Source of the DNA: Gnetum montanum
Lineage: Eukaryota; Streptophyta; Gnetopsida; Gnetales; Gnetaceae
Length of the DNA: 64,000 nucleotides
Assembly (NCBI GenBank): GCA_015680685.1
Contig: MNCI01009146.1
Span: forward strand, 695,043-759,042
Reading direction: 5' to 3'
Both the position numbers and the translations under genes were made by a program. How positions within the stretch are numbered: the first letter of the stretch is position 1; each line of letters opens with the position of its first letter. The notes under the pieces are model-generated. The model was not told the DNA's origin, did no database searches, and saw nothing but the letters and a program-made list of their open reading frames with translations. Positions 1 to 12,118 of the stretch are shown here, piece after piece.

Positions 1-374
1 GTTTAACATGAGAGAAGGGTGAGAGAGATGAATTAGGAAAGTAGTAAATAAAAATTAAATAAATAAATAAACAAATTGAATGTTGCAATGATGAAATAAT
101 CTCAATATTTATTTTCGGTCATGTGCGTGTCCAAGTATGTCACACTCGAATAAAGGATGCTGTACAATTACGTTCATCACACTGCGGGCATACACGGGAA
201 AAATAATTTATCTCTAGAGGGATCAAACTGGTAGAGTTTTTCTACTCCTATTATAGATTGTGAAATGAGGGAGAGCCGCTTCTTATTTATAGACATTATG
301 GTGGACTGCGATATCGCATACATGATATCGCGGGGGATGCGATATTGTGGCTGATGCTATATCGCATCCCATCA
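1..374 (-). repeat. 3' LTR (partial) of Gypsy element A
   Basis: This segment is repeated almost base for base at about 6334-6676, so it is one of two long terminal repeats; its outer part lies left of the window. Read on the plus strand it ends in CA at 374, directly before a pyrimidine tract that is a polypurine tract on the minus strand (375-386), as expected next to a 3' LTR. The distal 80 bases carry several inverted copies of GCGATATCGC-like words. The gag of the element also reads on the minus strand, which fixes the orientation. Confidence 0.85.
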
Positions 375-386
375 TACCCCCACGAC
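375..386 (-). other. Polypurine tract of element A
   Basis: On the minus strand this reads GTCGTGGGGGTA immediately before the TG that starts the 3' LTR. Polypurine tracts prime plus-strand DNA synthesis in LTR retroelements. The matching position in element B (28795-28800) has the same pattern. Confidence 0.6.
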
Positions 387-559
387 TGAATAAAAACTCA
401 TCCTTGAGTTACAGAGATTACACATTGAATAGGTATGGGATTATTGAATGGAAAAATGGAATGATGTCGTAGTGTGGGGATAAAACAAAATAAAGACATA
501 GCATAGGAGATGCTACAACTACAAAAATTTGGAACTCATGTAGTTCCTAGTGGTGGTGG

Positions 560-1660
560 CTCCTCCATTGGTGCCTTCCCTTTGTCTTGTGCTCTAGGTT
601 TTGAGGCTTGATGGCATTGAAGTATGGCCTGGAGCTTCTCCTCTTCAGTCTAAGGGTATTATTCCATCCATGGTAATGTTCCAATGTTTGACGAAGTCAG
701 CACCTTCCACGGACAGGGTAGTTGCAGGAACATTTGGTTGGCCTTGATGTACCAAGCCGTGAACACCCGTCGTTCCTCCTCATAGGTTCTAGCTTTGTTC
801 TTGTATTCATGAATGTCTGTTAGCCATTGAGCCAAGTTGGTTGTGACATCCTTCTATCCCTGGCAGCTAGCTTTTACCACCTCAAGTTCAAAATTTGTAA
901 CATCCAGTTTCTCCACCAGCTTCTTGCATTCTACAAATTCTGCTTTGTATTTAATGTGGGTGGTTGCTACCTACTACTCGAGCTCTGACCTTGGGTTCTC
1001 TACTGTTAACATGGCAAGGTTGGCATATATGAGATTTGCCAACTCCATGTACTCTGTCAAGTACTAAATCTGCAAGTCCCGGTTCTTAACTTCTGCTTGG
1101 TGGGTGAAGGCATATGTGTCCAATATGGGCCGCTAGTCAGTGTGTTGAGCGCTGATGATGTTGATTTGGGCCTTGGGCATATGGATCTCCTTTTCAAGGA
1201 TCTATTTATACACCCCCACCTGATTGCGGAAGTGCTCCTTCAGCTTTTCATGTCATTTTGCCTCATTTTGCCATGTGCTTATCTCAATCGCTGACTTTTG
1301 ACAAATGGCGCATACCTCCTCCATCGAGAGGATTTGATTTTCTCTAGCTAAATATCTTACATCCCAGTTGACCTAGATAAATTATTCTCATAGTTTATGA
1401 ATGTATTCATCGAGAACGTTCTTTTGCTTTTCTACAGTGGTAAACTAAAGATTTTCTGCAACCAGCTTCTTATTTTCTTCCTGTAAGGCTTTGAGTGCCT
1501 TAATATGCACATGAGTTTGCACCTGTGCTATGGAGGCATCTGAAAGAGCCTTCTGCTTTTTTTTCACCACCCTTTTATTCTATGTCAATATTTTATTAAG
1601 TTTCTCAATTTTGAAAGTGTCCAACTAGTTCTAGGAAACCTTTGGCCTGTATTCGGAAGG
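560..1660 (-). pseudogene. Coiled-coil frame between the spacer and 3' LTR of element A
   Basis: On the minus strand one frame is rich in Lys, Glu, Gln, Leu and Ala with heptad-like spacing, for example ALKALQEENKKLVAEN near 1460-1510 and HEKLKEHFRNQ near 1215-1250. Near its end (600-545) it has a run with KGKAPMEEPPP. Several in-frame stops interrupt it. It matches no retroelement enzyme that I know. It lies where plant Gypsy elements sometimes carry an additional ORF between pol and the 3' LTR. A structural, gag-like helper is one guess; a broken captured host frame is another. Confidence 0.4.
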
Positions 1661-1699
1661 TTTAATACTTCTAAAATGGCTTGAATAGAGAAATCAATA

Positions 1700-4200
1700 G
1701 TCAAACCACAAATTTTAACCATGGTGCCTTCTTATTTATTGTGCCAAAATTGGTATTTTTCCCATAAGTACCAGGCACAACTTTCAGAGAGGGTATCTCC
1801 TGCTCTGCATGTTGTTCGGCAGGAACTTGTCCTTCACCTCTCCTGGGTCTTTGATCGCACATTGAACATGACCTTCCTATTGTCTGTGTTTCGGGGCCAT
1901 TTGCAATCACATGGAGCCAATCATTAGTAAGGTTGTTACCAAAGTTAGGTTATACCTTACTGCTTGCCTTAATAGATTTACTTTATTTCCATGTGATGTT
2001 AATTATTGGAAGAACATGTCCCCAAAAGATTATAATGTTGAGTCCTCTCTGCTTAGGTGGTTTCCAAATTTAATTTTTTGGTATAGCTAAGGAGATGAAA
2101 TTGTTTTTTCCACATTCTATTCTTAATTTTACAACTAATTACCCTTAAAGATATCCTTTGGGTAATGATGAATTTGAAAAAAAATTGAAAAATTTATGCA
2201 CTATTCAATGTGTGCCCCTCCCCCATGACTAAGCTAAACACTTCGGGTTCAAGTAGGTTCAAACGAAATGAAAATCAGAGTACTAGCGAGTGAGTTATGG
2301 ATATGAAAATAAGGGACATGTAATCGCAATTCGTAGAGAGAAATTTGAAAAACAGTTGCAAATGATGTTAATTAGCACAGGGGGGTCATGTATATATATT
2401 TTCATCAAAGTTAGGAAACTTAGAGAATGTACCAAATTTTTAATATTTCTTTGAAATTAAATGATGAAACTTAGGACATTGGGCTATTAGGAAGGGGTTC
2501 TCTAGTAATTAGATGGTTTTGAGGGCACGAATAATGATGAGTGAGTGTAATTGATCGATGAAACCTTGGGTGGTAAGAAAAAGGTTATGTGATGGGAACA
2601 TTGAAATTCAGAGGGTAATAGTAGGGAAAGAATGTTAGGAAAAATAAGCTGAGGGTGAAAAATGGTATGTATGAGCTATATCATAAGTGAATATTATAAG
2701 AAATTACACAAGTGGGTCATCCCCAAAGTAGGTTCCAACCTATAATGCCCTTGTGTAACGACACTTAAAGTGTCTGTGGGCACTAGAAGGGTTAGATGTA
2801 ATCCGCACTAATTCCACAAAACAAGCACATGTAAATATCACTAAAATGAGGTAATAATTCTATGTTACACATGACACGAGCTACAATTACACAAATAGTG
2901 AGATGAGATAAACTAGAGAAAGAGATTGTAGAGATTGGGACATGAGGTAACTGACCTAGGGCACAATGAATCCTACATGTAAAGCATGATTAATATGTCA
3001 TTAACTCATCGTTCTAAGATCAGGACCAAGTCCATTCCTCTAATCAGTGACATCGCATTGTTTCATCCCATGATGAGCGACTATGAGAGTACCATAACAA
3101 CAAGGCGTACAATCACTTGGCATTTTGTTCAAGGGAGAAGTGATTTTTTTTTTGTGGCACTATCTTTCTTTTTTTTTCTTTTCTCTTTCTTTCTTTTTGA
3201 AACTGAATCTAGAGAAGCTGCCAACCTTCAGGCATGAGTGCATGTCTTTCTAGTGGGACCCCCTAGCACAACATTAATTTTTGAGTGCCTTTTGATTACT
3301 CTTACTCCCATTTTTCGTTAGATCTACAAGTATCTTAGTACAACCATGTTGCATGATAACTCCTACAGATGTCACCAAAGAGAATCCAAAAATCCCCTTT
3401 ATGTCATATCCTAATCATTCCCTCTTGGTCCATCCTTCTTCATTTTTGGTACAATGAACACAAAATTAGTTTTAAGTTTTAAGAATTTCAAGAATATCAC
3501 TATACCCTCAAATAGAACCTCTTATTTGTAGAATAGATGAGTTGGTGTAATGGGCTCACTATTCCAAATAATTGATCATTCATGACTTAATAACATAGAA
3601 CACGCCTCAACCAACGATCCACCTGAGTGTTTTATTCATAGATGAAATTACTTACGAAAACGTAAAAAGACAAAAACACTAAAAGATAAAAAGATAAAAC
3701 AAAAAGTTGAAAAATGAAAAACTAGAAAACAAAAATTGAAAAATTAAAGAAAAATAAAAAGTTATTAATCCTGCTTGTTACTAGAATGGGGGGTATCCCC
3801 CATAACTAAATGGTTGAGCATGGTAAGGATTAATAAATGAAGGGTGAGGATCCTTGCATGTTGGAAATAGTGGAACTAGTCCATATTTACCCCATTGGGG
3901 TTCACACACTGGATTATAATAAGCATAGTGGGGCACTTTATACAATGTAGTACCCGGATAATGAGTTGACCCACTATTATGTTTGGCATCGTTAAATGGT
4001 ATGCAAGGATTGGATTTTCACTCTCCACAATTGTGTTCATTGGGTTGGATTTTTTTTGGAGTGTGAGTTGGTGGCCCTAATGAAGTTACATGAGACATTG
4101 AGTTTGAAGGTAAGGGTGCACCACATTGTGGAACTTGTGCTGGGTTGGAAGATGCAGTGGCCTCGAAATGTGTTGTCCCTTCTTATGGCCATGTTTAAGG
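1700..4200. other. Non-coding interior of element A
   Basis: No convincing protein frame is visible. The stretch is nevertheless recognisable in element B: 1720-1940 resembles 31540-31800, 2700-2800 resembles 32750-32840, and 3000-3900 resembles 33060-34000 in the same order. It therefore belongs to the element and not to host DNA. An A-rich patch lies at 3660-3770 and a T-rich patch at 3145-3200. Confidence 0.6.
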
Positions 4201-4229
4201 AAATGGTGCTTTTGATGTTGAGGAGGCTT

Positions 4230-5762
4230 TTAACTGCTGTTAGTAGCAGTAGCAGAAGTGTTGTTCATGGGTTGTTGCGGTGGTGCAAGCACCTTAGGAA
4301 TAGTTGGTGGCGATGTAGAAGGAGGGAAAGGATGAGAATGTTGAAAGTTAGGAGGCATATAAGGTTCACAAGGTGGTGGTTGTGCTAGAGGCATGGGTTG
4401 ATAGTATTGAGGAGAATGGTACTGTGGTGAGATAAAGTGTGTTGGCCCAGTTGGAGAAACAAGATGATGAACAAGATAAGAATTTGGGTTTGGATGGTAT
4501 GAAGGGTATCTCCAATCTAAGGGTGGTCTCCCCCACGATTGGGATTGTTTCCACTGTGATTGAACACAATATCTTTGTACGAACTCTGGATGTAACATGT
4601 TTCATCAATGCTCATGTAAATGTAACAAGATTGGGCATTGACCCTTGGGATGATCGTACAGGCATATGTTACATTCATATGTATGATTGGCAGTTGAGCT
4701 CTTCTATTCCTTATCCCTTCTTTTCGATTGTCTAATGTTTTGTCCTACTTCTTGGGTTGTTAAAAATCTATCTCCAATAATGTTGATCAATTCTCCACAC
4801 TTCTGATATGTCCATTCCAACATCTTATTAATCTTTGCCTCGGCTTCTTCTAATGTTTGTTGTATTGGCAAAGATGGTTCTTTCTCCTTGTGATTGGTTG
4901 ATTTCTCCTTTGTATGATCATGGACCTTTGTTAAATTGAGATTTTGGTCCCGTTGATGTTTTATAACACTCTCTCATCTAGCCAATTCTCCTTCTTCTTT
5001 TGCTACCCACTTAATAAGCTCTTGGACTTGATGGGTTTGTAGTTCCTATAGTTGACCTTGGGCATAGATTCCTAACGTATCTCTTATTTCATTACGTAGC
5101 CTATCAATGATATGATACATTAGCCTTTCCTTGAAAAACCCATGGCCTAGAAAGTTGTTTAATAGTGCATAATATCTTTCTAAGGCCATGTCCAAGGGTT
5201 CATGTTTTGCTTGTTTCCATCCTTGGATTTGTTTCCTCAAGGCTGACACTCTTGCACAGGTTTGATATTTTTCGTTAAATACTTCTACCATTTTTGACCA
5301 ACATCATATTGAATTTGGTTTTAACGATCAATACCATACTTTTTCTTGGTCAACAAGTGTCATGGGAAAGAGCTTAAGTTTTTGCCACCCATTATCAATG
5401 TTATTCTATGTGTAGGCATTGTATAAGGCTTGTAAATGTTGATGTAGATCTAAGTCATAGCCTCTTGAGAATTTAGGAAATTTTTTTAAGTCGAGCCTGG
5501 GTAGAAGACTCTCTTTACGATGCTTATGTGAGATTCGAACAACCTCTTGTATTTGCATTAAGCTTGTAGTGGCTAGTAGGGGTTCATCGTCATCTTGTAA
5601 GTTATGTTTTCATATGTTGGGATGATGTTGTTTTTGTTCATGTTCATAAGAAACTTCTAGTTCAGGTTGTATACTCCAATCTTCATCATCATATAGTTCG
5701 TTGGTTCTCCAATGAATTTCCTCACTAAGTATGGCATTATTATAATCTGGTAGGAGAGGCAT
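4230..5762 (-). pseudogene. gag pseudogene of element A
   Basis: Translation from the ATG at 5762, 113 bases downstream of the primer-binding site, gives a nearly continuous gag of about 510 codons broken by several TGA/TAG stops. An acidic N-terminal segment is followed by the Gypsy gag core: a KFPKFSRGYD-like start, KLKLFPMTL near 5375, then FNEKYQT and the IQGWKQ...ERYYALL segment (5291-5046). A zinc knuckle CNICLYDHPKGQC (4668-4630) has spacing CX2CX3HX4C. The tail (4598-4230) is rich in Pro, Gln, Ser and Tyr. Gag forms the particle that packages element RNA. Frame and order match the copies at 35510-37474 and 30050-31450. Confidence 0.8.
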
Positions 5763-5874
5763 TGTTGTATGTGAATTTATGTGACTTTTTATAATTACTT
5801 CTTTCTAAGAGATATATCGTTAAGTCCTATACAATGACCTTGTATGATATAACTAATCTAGATAACTAGCACTG

Positions 5875-5892
5875 TCCCCAACAACAGCACCA
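5875..5892 (-). other. Primer-binding site of element A
   Basis: The minus strand reads TGGTGCTGTTGTTGGGGA one base inside the 5' LTR. It resembles the TGGCGCCGTTGCCGGGGA-type tRNA primer sites common in plant Gypsy elements. It sits exactly between LTR and gag, as a primer-binding site should. Confidence 0.75.
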
Positions 5893-5893
5893 A

Positions 5894-6676
5894 TGATGAG
5901 TGGCGAGATACCCCTACACTCAACCATACAAATATGAGCATTTTCATGCGCGATCTGGTCGAACTTCACAGATGGACTAGTTGTGGCACCTAGATAGTTA
6001 GCCTTAGGTCACAGTTCGCTATCTTCCCACCTGGACTAGTATTATATTTTTCACATATGATTTAGTCCAAAGTGAGGTGTATGATGTGTTCCTAATCTAA
6101 TGCTACTTCTAAAGGTAATGGAAGATAATATTAACTAAGCTAAGCTAGGAGAGAAAGGGTAAGAGAATCTAATCTAGCCTAAGTGCAATGAGGATCCATT
6201 CCTTGATCATCTATACATATCTTGGACTTTGTATGACTACCACTGGGATTACCAAGTGCAGATCCTAGGTACGCCACTGGGTTACCAAGTAGTCACACTT
6301 AAATGCTCGTAATCAATTTGTACTCATTCCACAGTTTAACATGAGAGAAGGGTGAGAGAGATGAATTAGGAATGCAGTAAATAACAATTAAATAAATAAA
6401 TAAACAAATTGAATGCTAAAATGATGAAGTAATCTCGATCTTTATTTCTGGTCATGTGCATGTCAAAGTACGTCACACTCGAATAAAGGATGCCGTAAAA
6501 TTACGTTCACCACACTACAGGCATACAAAAGAAAAATAATCTATCTCTGGAGGGATCAAACTGCCAGAGTTTTGCTACTCCTATTCTAGATTGTGAAATG
6601 AGAGAGAGCCGCTTCTTATTTATAGACATTACAACAGACTACGATATCGTGACCTATGCGATATCTCATCCCATCA
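5894..6676 (-). repeat. 5' LTR of Gypsy element A (783 bp)
   Basis: On the plus strand it starts TGATGAGTGG, one base after the primer-binding site, and ends CCCATCA; its right half duplicates 1-374. The same start recurs at 34223 and 37607, so this LTR family has several copies in the window. The flank after the end is CCTTT, but the partner target-site copy lies off the left edge. The distal end again carries GATATCG-type words. Confidence 0.85.
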
Positions 6677-7310
6677 CCTTTAAAATGTTATATCATGTTT
6701 CAATATTGGCTATGGACTTATAAGCTCTTTCAAGAGCATTCCATACTTGCTACATAATGTATCAATTGTGGCTTGCTAAGGCCTAATACCAGCACCACCA
6801 CAGCCCCCTAAGACCTTAAACTAGTAACACAATGGTCCACTAAGGCGTAAAACTAGCAATATCATGGCACATCATGGCCTAAAACTGGCAATGAGCTAGC
6901 TTGCCAAGGCCTTAAATTGGCAATGCATTTGTAACTCTTTTCTCTTCTTTATCTTTATTACAACCATATCTTTCACTTTGTTTTGCTTGATGGCCTTACA
7001 TTTATGTTCTACCAATTGTTGCATCATAGACTTACATTTTAACCAATGTAGCATTATTATACAAACCAATAAAAATCCCAATATAATGGGATTGACACAT
7101 TCTAACAAAAAATATGATAGGATTAATGTCCAAATAAGCCTTGGAATGGATTCCAAGCATTAACCATGACAAAGACACATCTCCTAGCCATCCATCTTTG
7201 AACCATTGCAGCTAATACAAACCTATACAAAACTAGAAACCTAGACATTAACATTGGAAGATTGTAAGTGCTAAAAATGATTAAAACTCATATCAAAATA
7301 AGACATTTTT
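6677..7310. other. Intergenic stretch with a short degenerate repeat
   Basis: No gene is visible. Between about 6720 and 6920 the phrase CTAAGGCCTAAAACTAGCAA recurs several times at roughly 40-50 bp, in diverged form. A related phrase appears again near 10285. This looks like the decayed edge of the satellite region that follows. Confidence 0.4.
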
Positions 7311-8600
7311 GTTAAACTACATTGGAACTACATTGGCCAGTGTAGATCTAAGGAAATGTAGCAAAAACAAGGTTCCAATGACCTCTGAGATTAATAGTTT
7401 TAAGCATGGACCATATCCATAGGCTCTCGCAACCTTAGGGGCCAAAAAACTTAGTTGATTAGCCTTCTAGATTACCTAGAAATCAAGGTTTCTTACAAGA
7501 TTGTTGGAACTATGCTAGCCAGCATAGCTCTAAGAAAAAGTGGGAAAAACAAGGTTCCAATCACCTTTAGGGTTAATAGTTTTAAGCCTAGTGCATAGCC
7601 ATAGGCACTAGTAGCCCTAGGGGTCCAAAAAACTTAGTCGATTGCATTCTTAATTGCCCAAAAATCATGATTTCTTTACAACTACACTGGCCAACATAGA
7701 TCTGAGAAAATTCATAAAAAAACTTTCAATGGCCTCTAGGGTCAATAGTTTTATTTTTAGACCATAGGCATAGGCACTAGTAGCACTAGGGACCCCAAAA
7801 GTTAGTTGATTAGCCTTCTAAATTGCCTAGAAACCATGATTTCTTTACAACTACACTAGAACTATGCTAGCCATGGTATCTTTCAGAAAAAGTGGCAAAT
7901 ACAAGTTTTCAATGACCTCTAGGATCAACATTTTTAAGCCTAGACCATAGCCATAGGCACCAACATCCTTGGGGACCCAAAAACTTCATGAATTGGCCTT
8001 CTAAATTGCTTAGAAATCAAGATTTTTTCACAACTACATTGAAACTACATTGACAAGCATAGCCCTTAGAAAAAGTGGCAAAAACTAGGCTCCAATGACC
8101 TATGGGATTAATATTTCTAAGATTGGACTATAGAAATAGGTACTAGCAGTGCTGGGGGCCCAAATACTTAGTCGATTGGTCTTCTAGATAGCCCAAAAAT
8201 CAAGATTGATTCATAACTACACTAGAGCTACACTAGCTAGCATAGCATTAAGAAAACATGGCAAAAAAAGGTTTCAATGACCTCTAGGATTAATAGTTTT
8301 AAGCCTAGACCATAGCCGTAGCCTAAAAACTTAGTTGATTAGCCTTCTAGATTTCCTAGAAATTAAGATTTCTTGAAAACTATGCTAGAACTATGCTAGC
8401 TAATGTAGCTCTAAGAAAAAGTGGCAAACAAGATTTCAATGAGCTTTGGGATCAACATTTTTAAGCCTAGACCATAGCCATAGGCACTAGTAGCCTTGAG
8501 GGCCCAAAACTTAGTTAAGTGGCCTTCTAGATTGTCTAGAAATCAAGATTTCTTTACAACTACATTGGAAAATGTAGTTCAAAACAGGATGGAAGTTCCA
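7311..8600. repeat. Tandem satellite, monomer about 180 bp, seven copies
   Basis: The same sequence block returns in the same order: a GGAACTATGCTAGCCA-like word, AAGAAAAAGTGGCAAAAAC, a CCTCTAGG-TTAATAG block, CCATAGCCATAGGCAC, then ACTTAGTTGATT and TAGAAATCAAGATTTC. The ACTTAGTTGATT anchor core falls near 7451, 7634, 7802, 7985, 8168, 8331 and 8511, giving periods of 183, 168, 183, 183, 163 and 180. The short periods come from deletions inside the monomer. Monomers are clearly diverged from one another, so the array is not freshly amplified. No coding is supported. Confidence 0.85.
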
Positions 8601-10250
8601 AACACTAACCAAACTTCTAGTCAACTATATAATGATCACTCCAAGCCCTAAATCCTAGTTGGAGCTTCCAATAGCACTAGAATTTCCAAAAACCTAATAG
8701 AAAGTGTTAAAAATCACTAGTCTTAGATGAGCTTCATTAGAGGGCATTCCAACCATGCTAGCCAACATAGTCCTAGCACGGTTGGTAGGGGTTTGGTGAT
8801 CATATGACATTAATAGTCTTCAAAGTTGCATTTCTTGACCTTTACACCTCATCACAGTCTTCAATCATTCTAAAATATCAAATAACTAAGAAAAATCAAG
8901 TAAAACGTTACTCTAACCTTGGAACCATGTTGGGGAGCATCCCAACTACACTCACCAATCTATTCCAAGCATGGTTGATTGAGCTTTGACCACAAAATGC
9001 CAAAAACAAGCCTCAAAATAATATATTTCATTCCTCACATCTTTCTAAGGTCTCTGGTAACCCTAAAATGCCATAAAATTGAGAAAACATAATCTAAAAT
9101 CCCTTCAACCTTGGAGCCACACTAAAGAGGCCTAGGAATATGCTAGCCAACATTGACCTAGCATGGATCCTTCATGAAGACTCAAAAGGAGGTAATAAAT
9201 AAGCCAAATAAACCCTTGGGTGCATCATCCTAATCCCAACACCCTACCAAAGCATTGAAAAACCACCAAACCCTAGAAAGTATTTTAAAATGATAAAAAT
9301 GCATCATACACCCCCCCCCCCCCCCCCCCCNCCCCCCCCAATCCATGCTAGGACTATGTTGGCTCGCATAGGCTATGGTGGATGACCATACCAAGGCCCA
9401 AACAACCATCAAAATCAATTCATTTTGAGGCTAAACCTTGTCCATAAATATCATTAACGACAAGAACTTAAAAATTTTCTCAATTTACCACCAAAACTTG
9501 TGAAAATATAAGATCCAATTGTAATTATGTCAGCAAGGGCTAGAGCCATGCTGGCCAACATGGCTCTAATGTAGCTAGCTTTCCATAAGGATTTTACTAG
9601 CATTACCTCACTCCAAATGATCCAAAAATTAACCAAGGAAGCCTAGAACCTTGAAACCTTAATTTCTACTACAATTCGCTCCTATTTTGATCACTAAAAG
9701 CCCAAATTCCATCCATCCACACTAAAGACATCCCCAACAATGCTAGCTAGTGTAGTCCATGGGGGTATGTTTCCAAACCTCACTTCTAGAAGCTTGTTTT
9801 AGGCTTCAAAGAATTGGTTCCCAACTTTGATGACCCTGCACTACCTTAGGAAGTTAACAAAGAATAAATTTCGATATTGGGATGTTAGAAACCCATTTTT
9901 CTCATTGAACCACACTACGACCACACTAGGTAGCATAGTTCAAGTGTGGATAGTAGTGCTTGATGGCATTTATGGCTTCTAGAGAGTGAAATTAACAACA
10001 AAATTGACCAAACTTCACTCCTAACACACCATATTGGCAATATAGACCATCAAAATCATAAAACTAGCCATAACAGATATTGAAACCAAAATGTTTACAT
10101 TAACCATGCTAGAGCCTATCCCATCCATGTTGGCCTATCACATCCATGTTGGCTAGCGTAAATTCAGTGTGGGCCCAATATAGTTGAAAAATTGCATCTC
10201 ATTTTAGCCTTCAAATAGCCTTAAAATGGCGTTTCCAAGTGACCAAACTC
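8601..10250. repeat. Highly degenerate continuation of the satellite
   Basis: The block TGCTAGCCAACAT-agtccta-GCATGG keeps returning, near 8760, 8940, 9145, 9350, 9545, 9740, 9915 and 10120, at about 175-205 bp, while the sequence between has drifted too far to align by eye. This suggests an older flank of the 7.3-8.6 kb array in which only a core box remains recognisable. No gene is seen. Confidence 0.5.
9311..9339. repeat. Poly-C run containing one N
   Basis: Twenty C, one N and eight C. This is a homopolymer whose length was evidently unresolved in assembly. It may be real slippage-prone sequence or an artefact. Confidence 0.9.
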
Positions 10251-10689
10251 CCTCATAAATACTATAGCTTCAAACCATGGCTTACTAAGGCCTACAATTA
10301 TCAAAATCTAGCTCTAATTAATCCATATTAATCATGTTTTACCCCATATTTTCACCTTGACTAATTTGGCCTTGATTCATTGTGTTATGGCTTGATTTGA
10401 CCCTATTTTATAGTTTTGACCATCATTATCATAATTTCACACTCATTTGGGTTTATTCCATATTATTGGCCTTTGGTTCATCTTGTTCACTTTATCTTCT
10501 CTCTTATAACCTTTGTTGACCATGCTTTGACCTTGCTTAACATCATTTCATCAAGTTTCAACCATCATTTGGCTTTATTTGGCCCCCATTTCACACTACT
10601 TAGTCACTATTTTAGCTACCTCTCAAACCCTTTATTAACTAAATATTTGACCTTGTTTGACCATTAATTTAATGTGTTTTGAATTATAT
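10251..10689. other. T-rich non-coding stretch
   Basis: The plus strand is T- and C-rich, with repeated TTGACC and TTTGGC words but no regular period. The frames that cross it are low-complexity and do not look like protein. I see no gene. Confidence 0.4.
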
Positions 10690-10934
10690 TTGGATGGTCA
10701 AATCTAAGGGGTTACAATGTATGGTAAGTGTTATACCCCCATAGTATCAAAGATATTTAGTTTACAAAAAAATAGTAAATGGAAATTTTATTCATGGTGG
10801 GCCTTCCAATAACAATGTTAGCCATGCAGAAATCACATTGGGGGTACAACACCCATGTTGGGAGGAATGGCATCCATGCTTGGGGAATAGCATCCACACT
10901 GGGAGGATGGCACCTAGGCTAGGTGGAAGCCATA
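10690..10934 (+). repeat. Left fragment of the large foldback repeat
   Basis: The block starting TCTAAGGGGTTACAATGTATGG and running through TTATACCCCCAT and GGATGGCACC matches 18455-18665 in the same orientation and 16985-16753 in inverse orientation. Its right edge at 10934 is the insertion point of the Copia-type element. Before that insertion it was contiguous with 16753 onward. Confidence 0.75.
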
Positions 10935-12102
10935 TGAGGATCATTGAATTTAGAAGGGAGGATGAATAAATTCCCCTAATGAAAAATTCATTAGCCAAAG
11001 CACAAACCAAATTTAACATTGTTCTTCAACTTGGGTAGTTCACACTTGAAGGACAGTTCACTAGCACACCTTCAAACTTTGTTGCTCTAAAAATGTGGTT
11101 TTAAGGATACCACATCCTATATAAGCTCTAAGCTTTGCTTCAAAGTGATTTGATGCCATGAATAGACTCAACCCCAAAAGGTCCTAAAAAGATTAGAATG
11201 TTATTTCTAGGATCCCACAACCTTTAAAACTTGAGCTCCGCTATGGAGTGTTGTGATGTTATACCAACACTCAATCCCACAAGATCCTAACAAGCTCAAG
11301 GATGATTCCTTCCCATAAGAATTGCATCAACTCCGTAGGACAACAAAAGAGAAACAAAAATTATAAGGAAAGGATGCAACTAATTTTCTGATCCTTGCAC
11401 TTTAAGGTACAACACAACAAATTTTTTTACAATGGTACAAAAGATAGTATAATGAGACACACAAATATAATAGAATAATATAAATAATGATTTCTTGATG
11501 TTGACACTTTCTTTACATTCAACACTTGCTATTTTCCCAAGAGAATGAAGTCTTCTTATAGCAAAGAAGATGTCTTTGAAGAAATGTCTTTATGAAGAGA
11601 TCTTTGAGAAGATTTCTTTATGAAGACATCTTCTTCACAAGGAAGATGTCTACTATTTCTAAGATATTTCTTCTTCTTAGCAACCTTCAATTCAGCTAAT
11701 ACGTATTTATCATGAGGGAGATGTTTTTTCTTGATAGTAGGCATCTATTGTTTCTTCAAGATGTCTTCACTAATACTTTTGTTCTTCAACCAATATGTCT
11801 ACTACTATTGAGAGACATCTTCACTTGATGGGAGACATCTACTATTTCTTGGAAACATCTTTCTTTAATAAGTTCTTCAATACTAAGGCTTCCCTTTGAT
11901 CACCATAGTTGAGTTTTGAGGTCTTCGTTCCTTGTCTATGCACTTTGAACTCCCGTATACTTCCTTGAGCCCTTATAGATGTTCTTGTTCTTTGAGCTCT
12001 CCTTTTTTCCAAATCCAAGTTCTTGCTCTATAATCACAACAACCACACAAGCATCCTTGTTCTCCATTTTTCTTAAGGTTTTGACACACCAAAAGGTCAA
12101 TA
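10935..12102 (-). repeat. 3' LTR of Copia-type element F (1168 bp)
   Basis: It begins TGAGGATCA on the plus strand and matches 15489-16752 throughout, with small insertions and deletions and many substitutions. Its outer half (about 11540-11880) is crowded with AAGATGTCT / AGACATCTTC words in both orientations. Such clusters are often promoter or enhancer arrays in U3. The inner edge abuts the polypurine tract. Confidence 0.85.
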
Positions 12103-12118
12103 ATGTTCCCCTTTTTGA
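12103..12118 (-). other. Polypurine tract of element F
   Basis: The minus strand reads AAAAAGGGGAACATTA right before the 3' LTR. The position and purine composition fit the plus-strand primer of an LTR element. Confidence 0.65.

Larger units (their letters stand above)
375..5893 (-). mobile_element. Internal region of non-autonomous Gypsy-type LTR element A
   Basis: The 5.5-kb interior lies between two matching LTRs. On the minus strand it holds, in order, a primer-binding site, a gag frame (5762 to 4230), a long stretch without recognisable coding and a coiled-coil frame near the 3' LTR. I find no protease, reverse transcriptase, RNase H or integrase motif, so the element resembles the TR-GAG class of plant elements: LTRs plus gag, moved by enzymes of a relative. 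Related interiors occur at 28.8-34.2 kb and 35.1-37.6 kb. Decay by stops shows it is old. Confidence 0.75.

Noticed and set aside
3145-3240. T-rich frame as a membrane segment
   Set aside because: A poly-T/CTTT tract inside a retroelement spacer gives Phe/Leu runs by composition only.
7311-8600. Regularly spaced repeats as a CRISPR-like array
   Set aside because: Units are about 180 bp of continuous similarity with no short-repeat/unique-spacer pattern, in a plant-type genome; this is a satellite.
9230-9418. Glycine-rich frame across 9311-9339
   Set aside because: The glycines come only from the poly-C homopolymer with an N.
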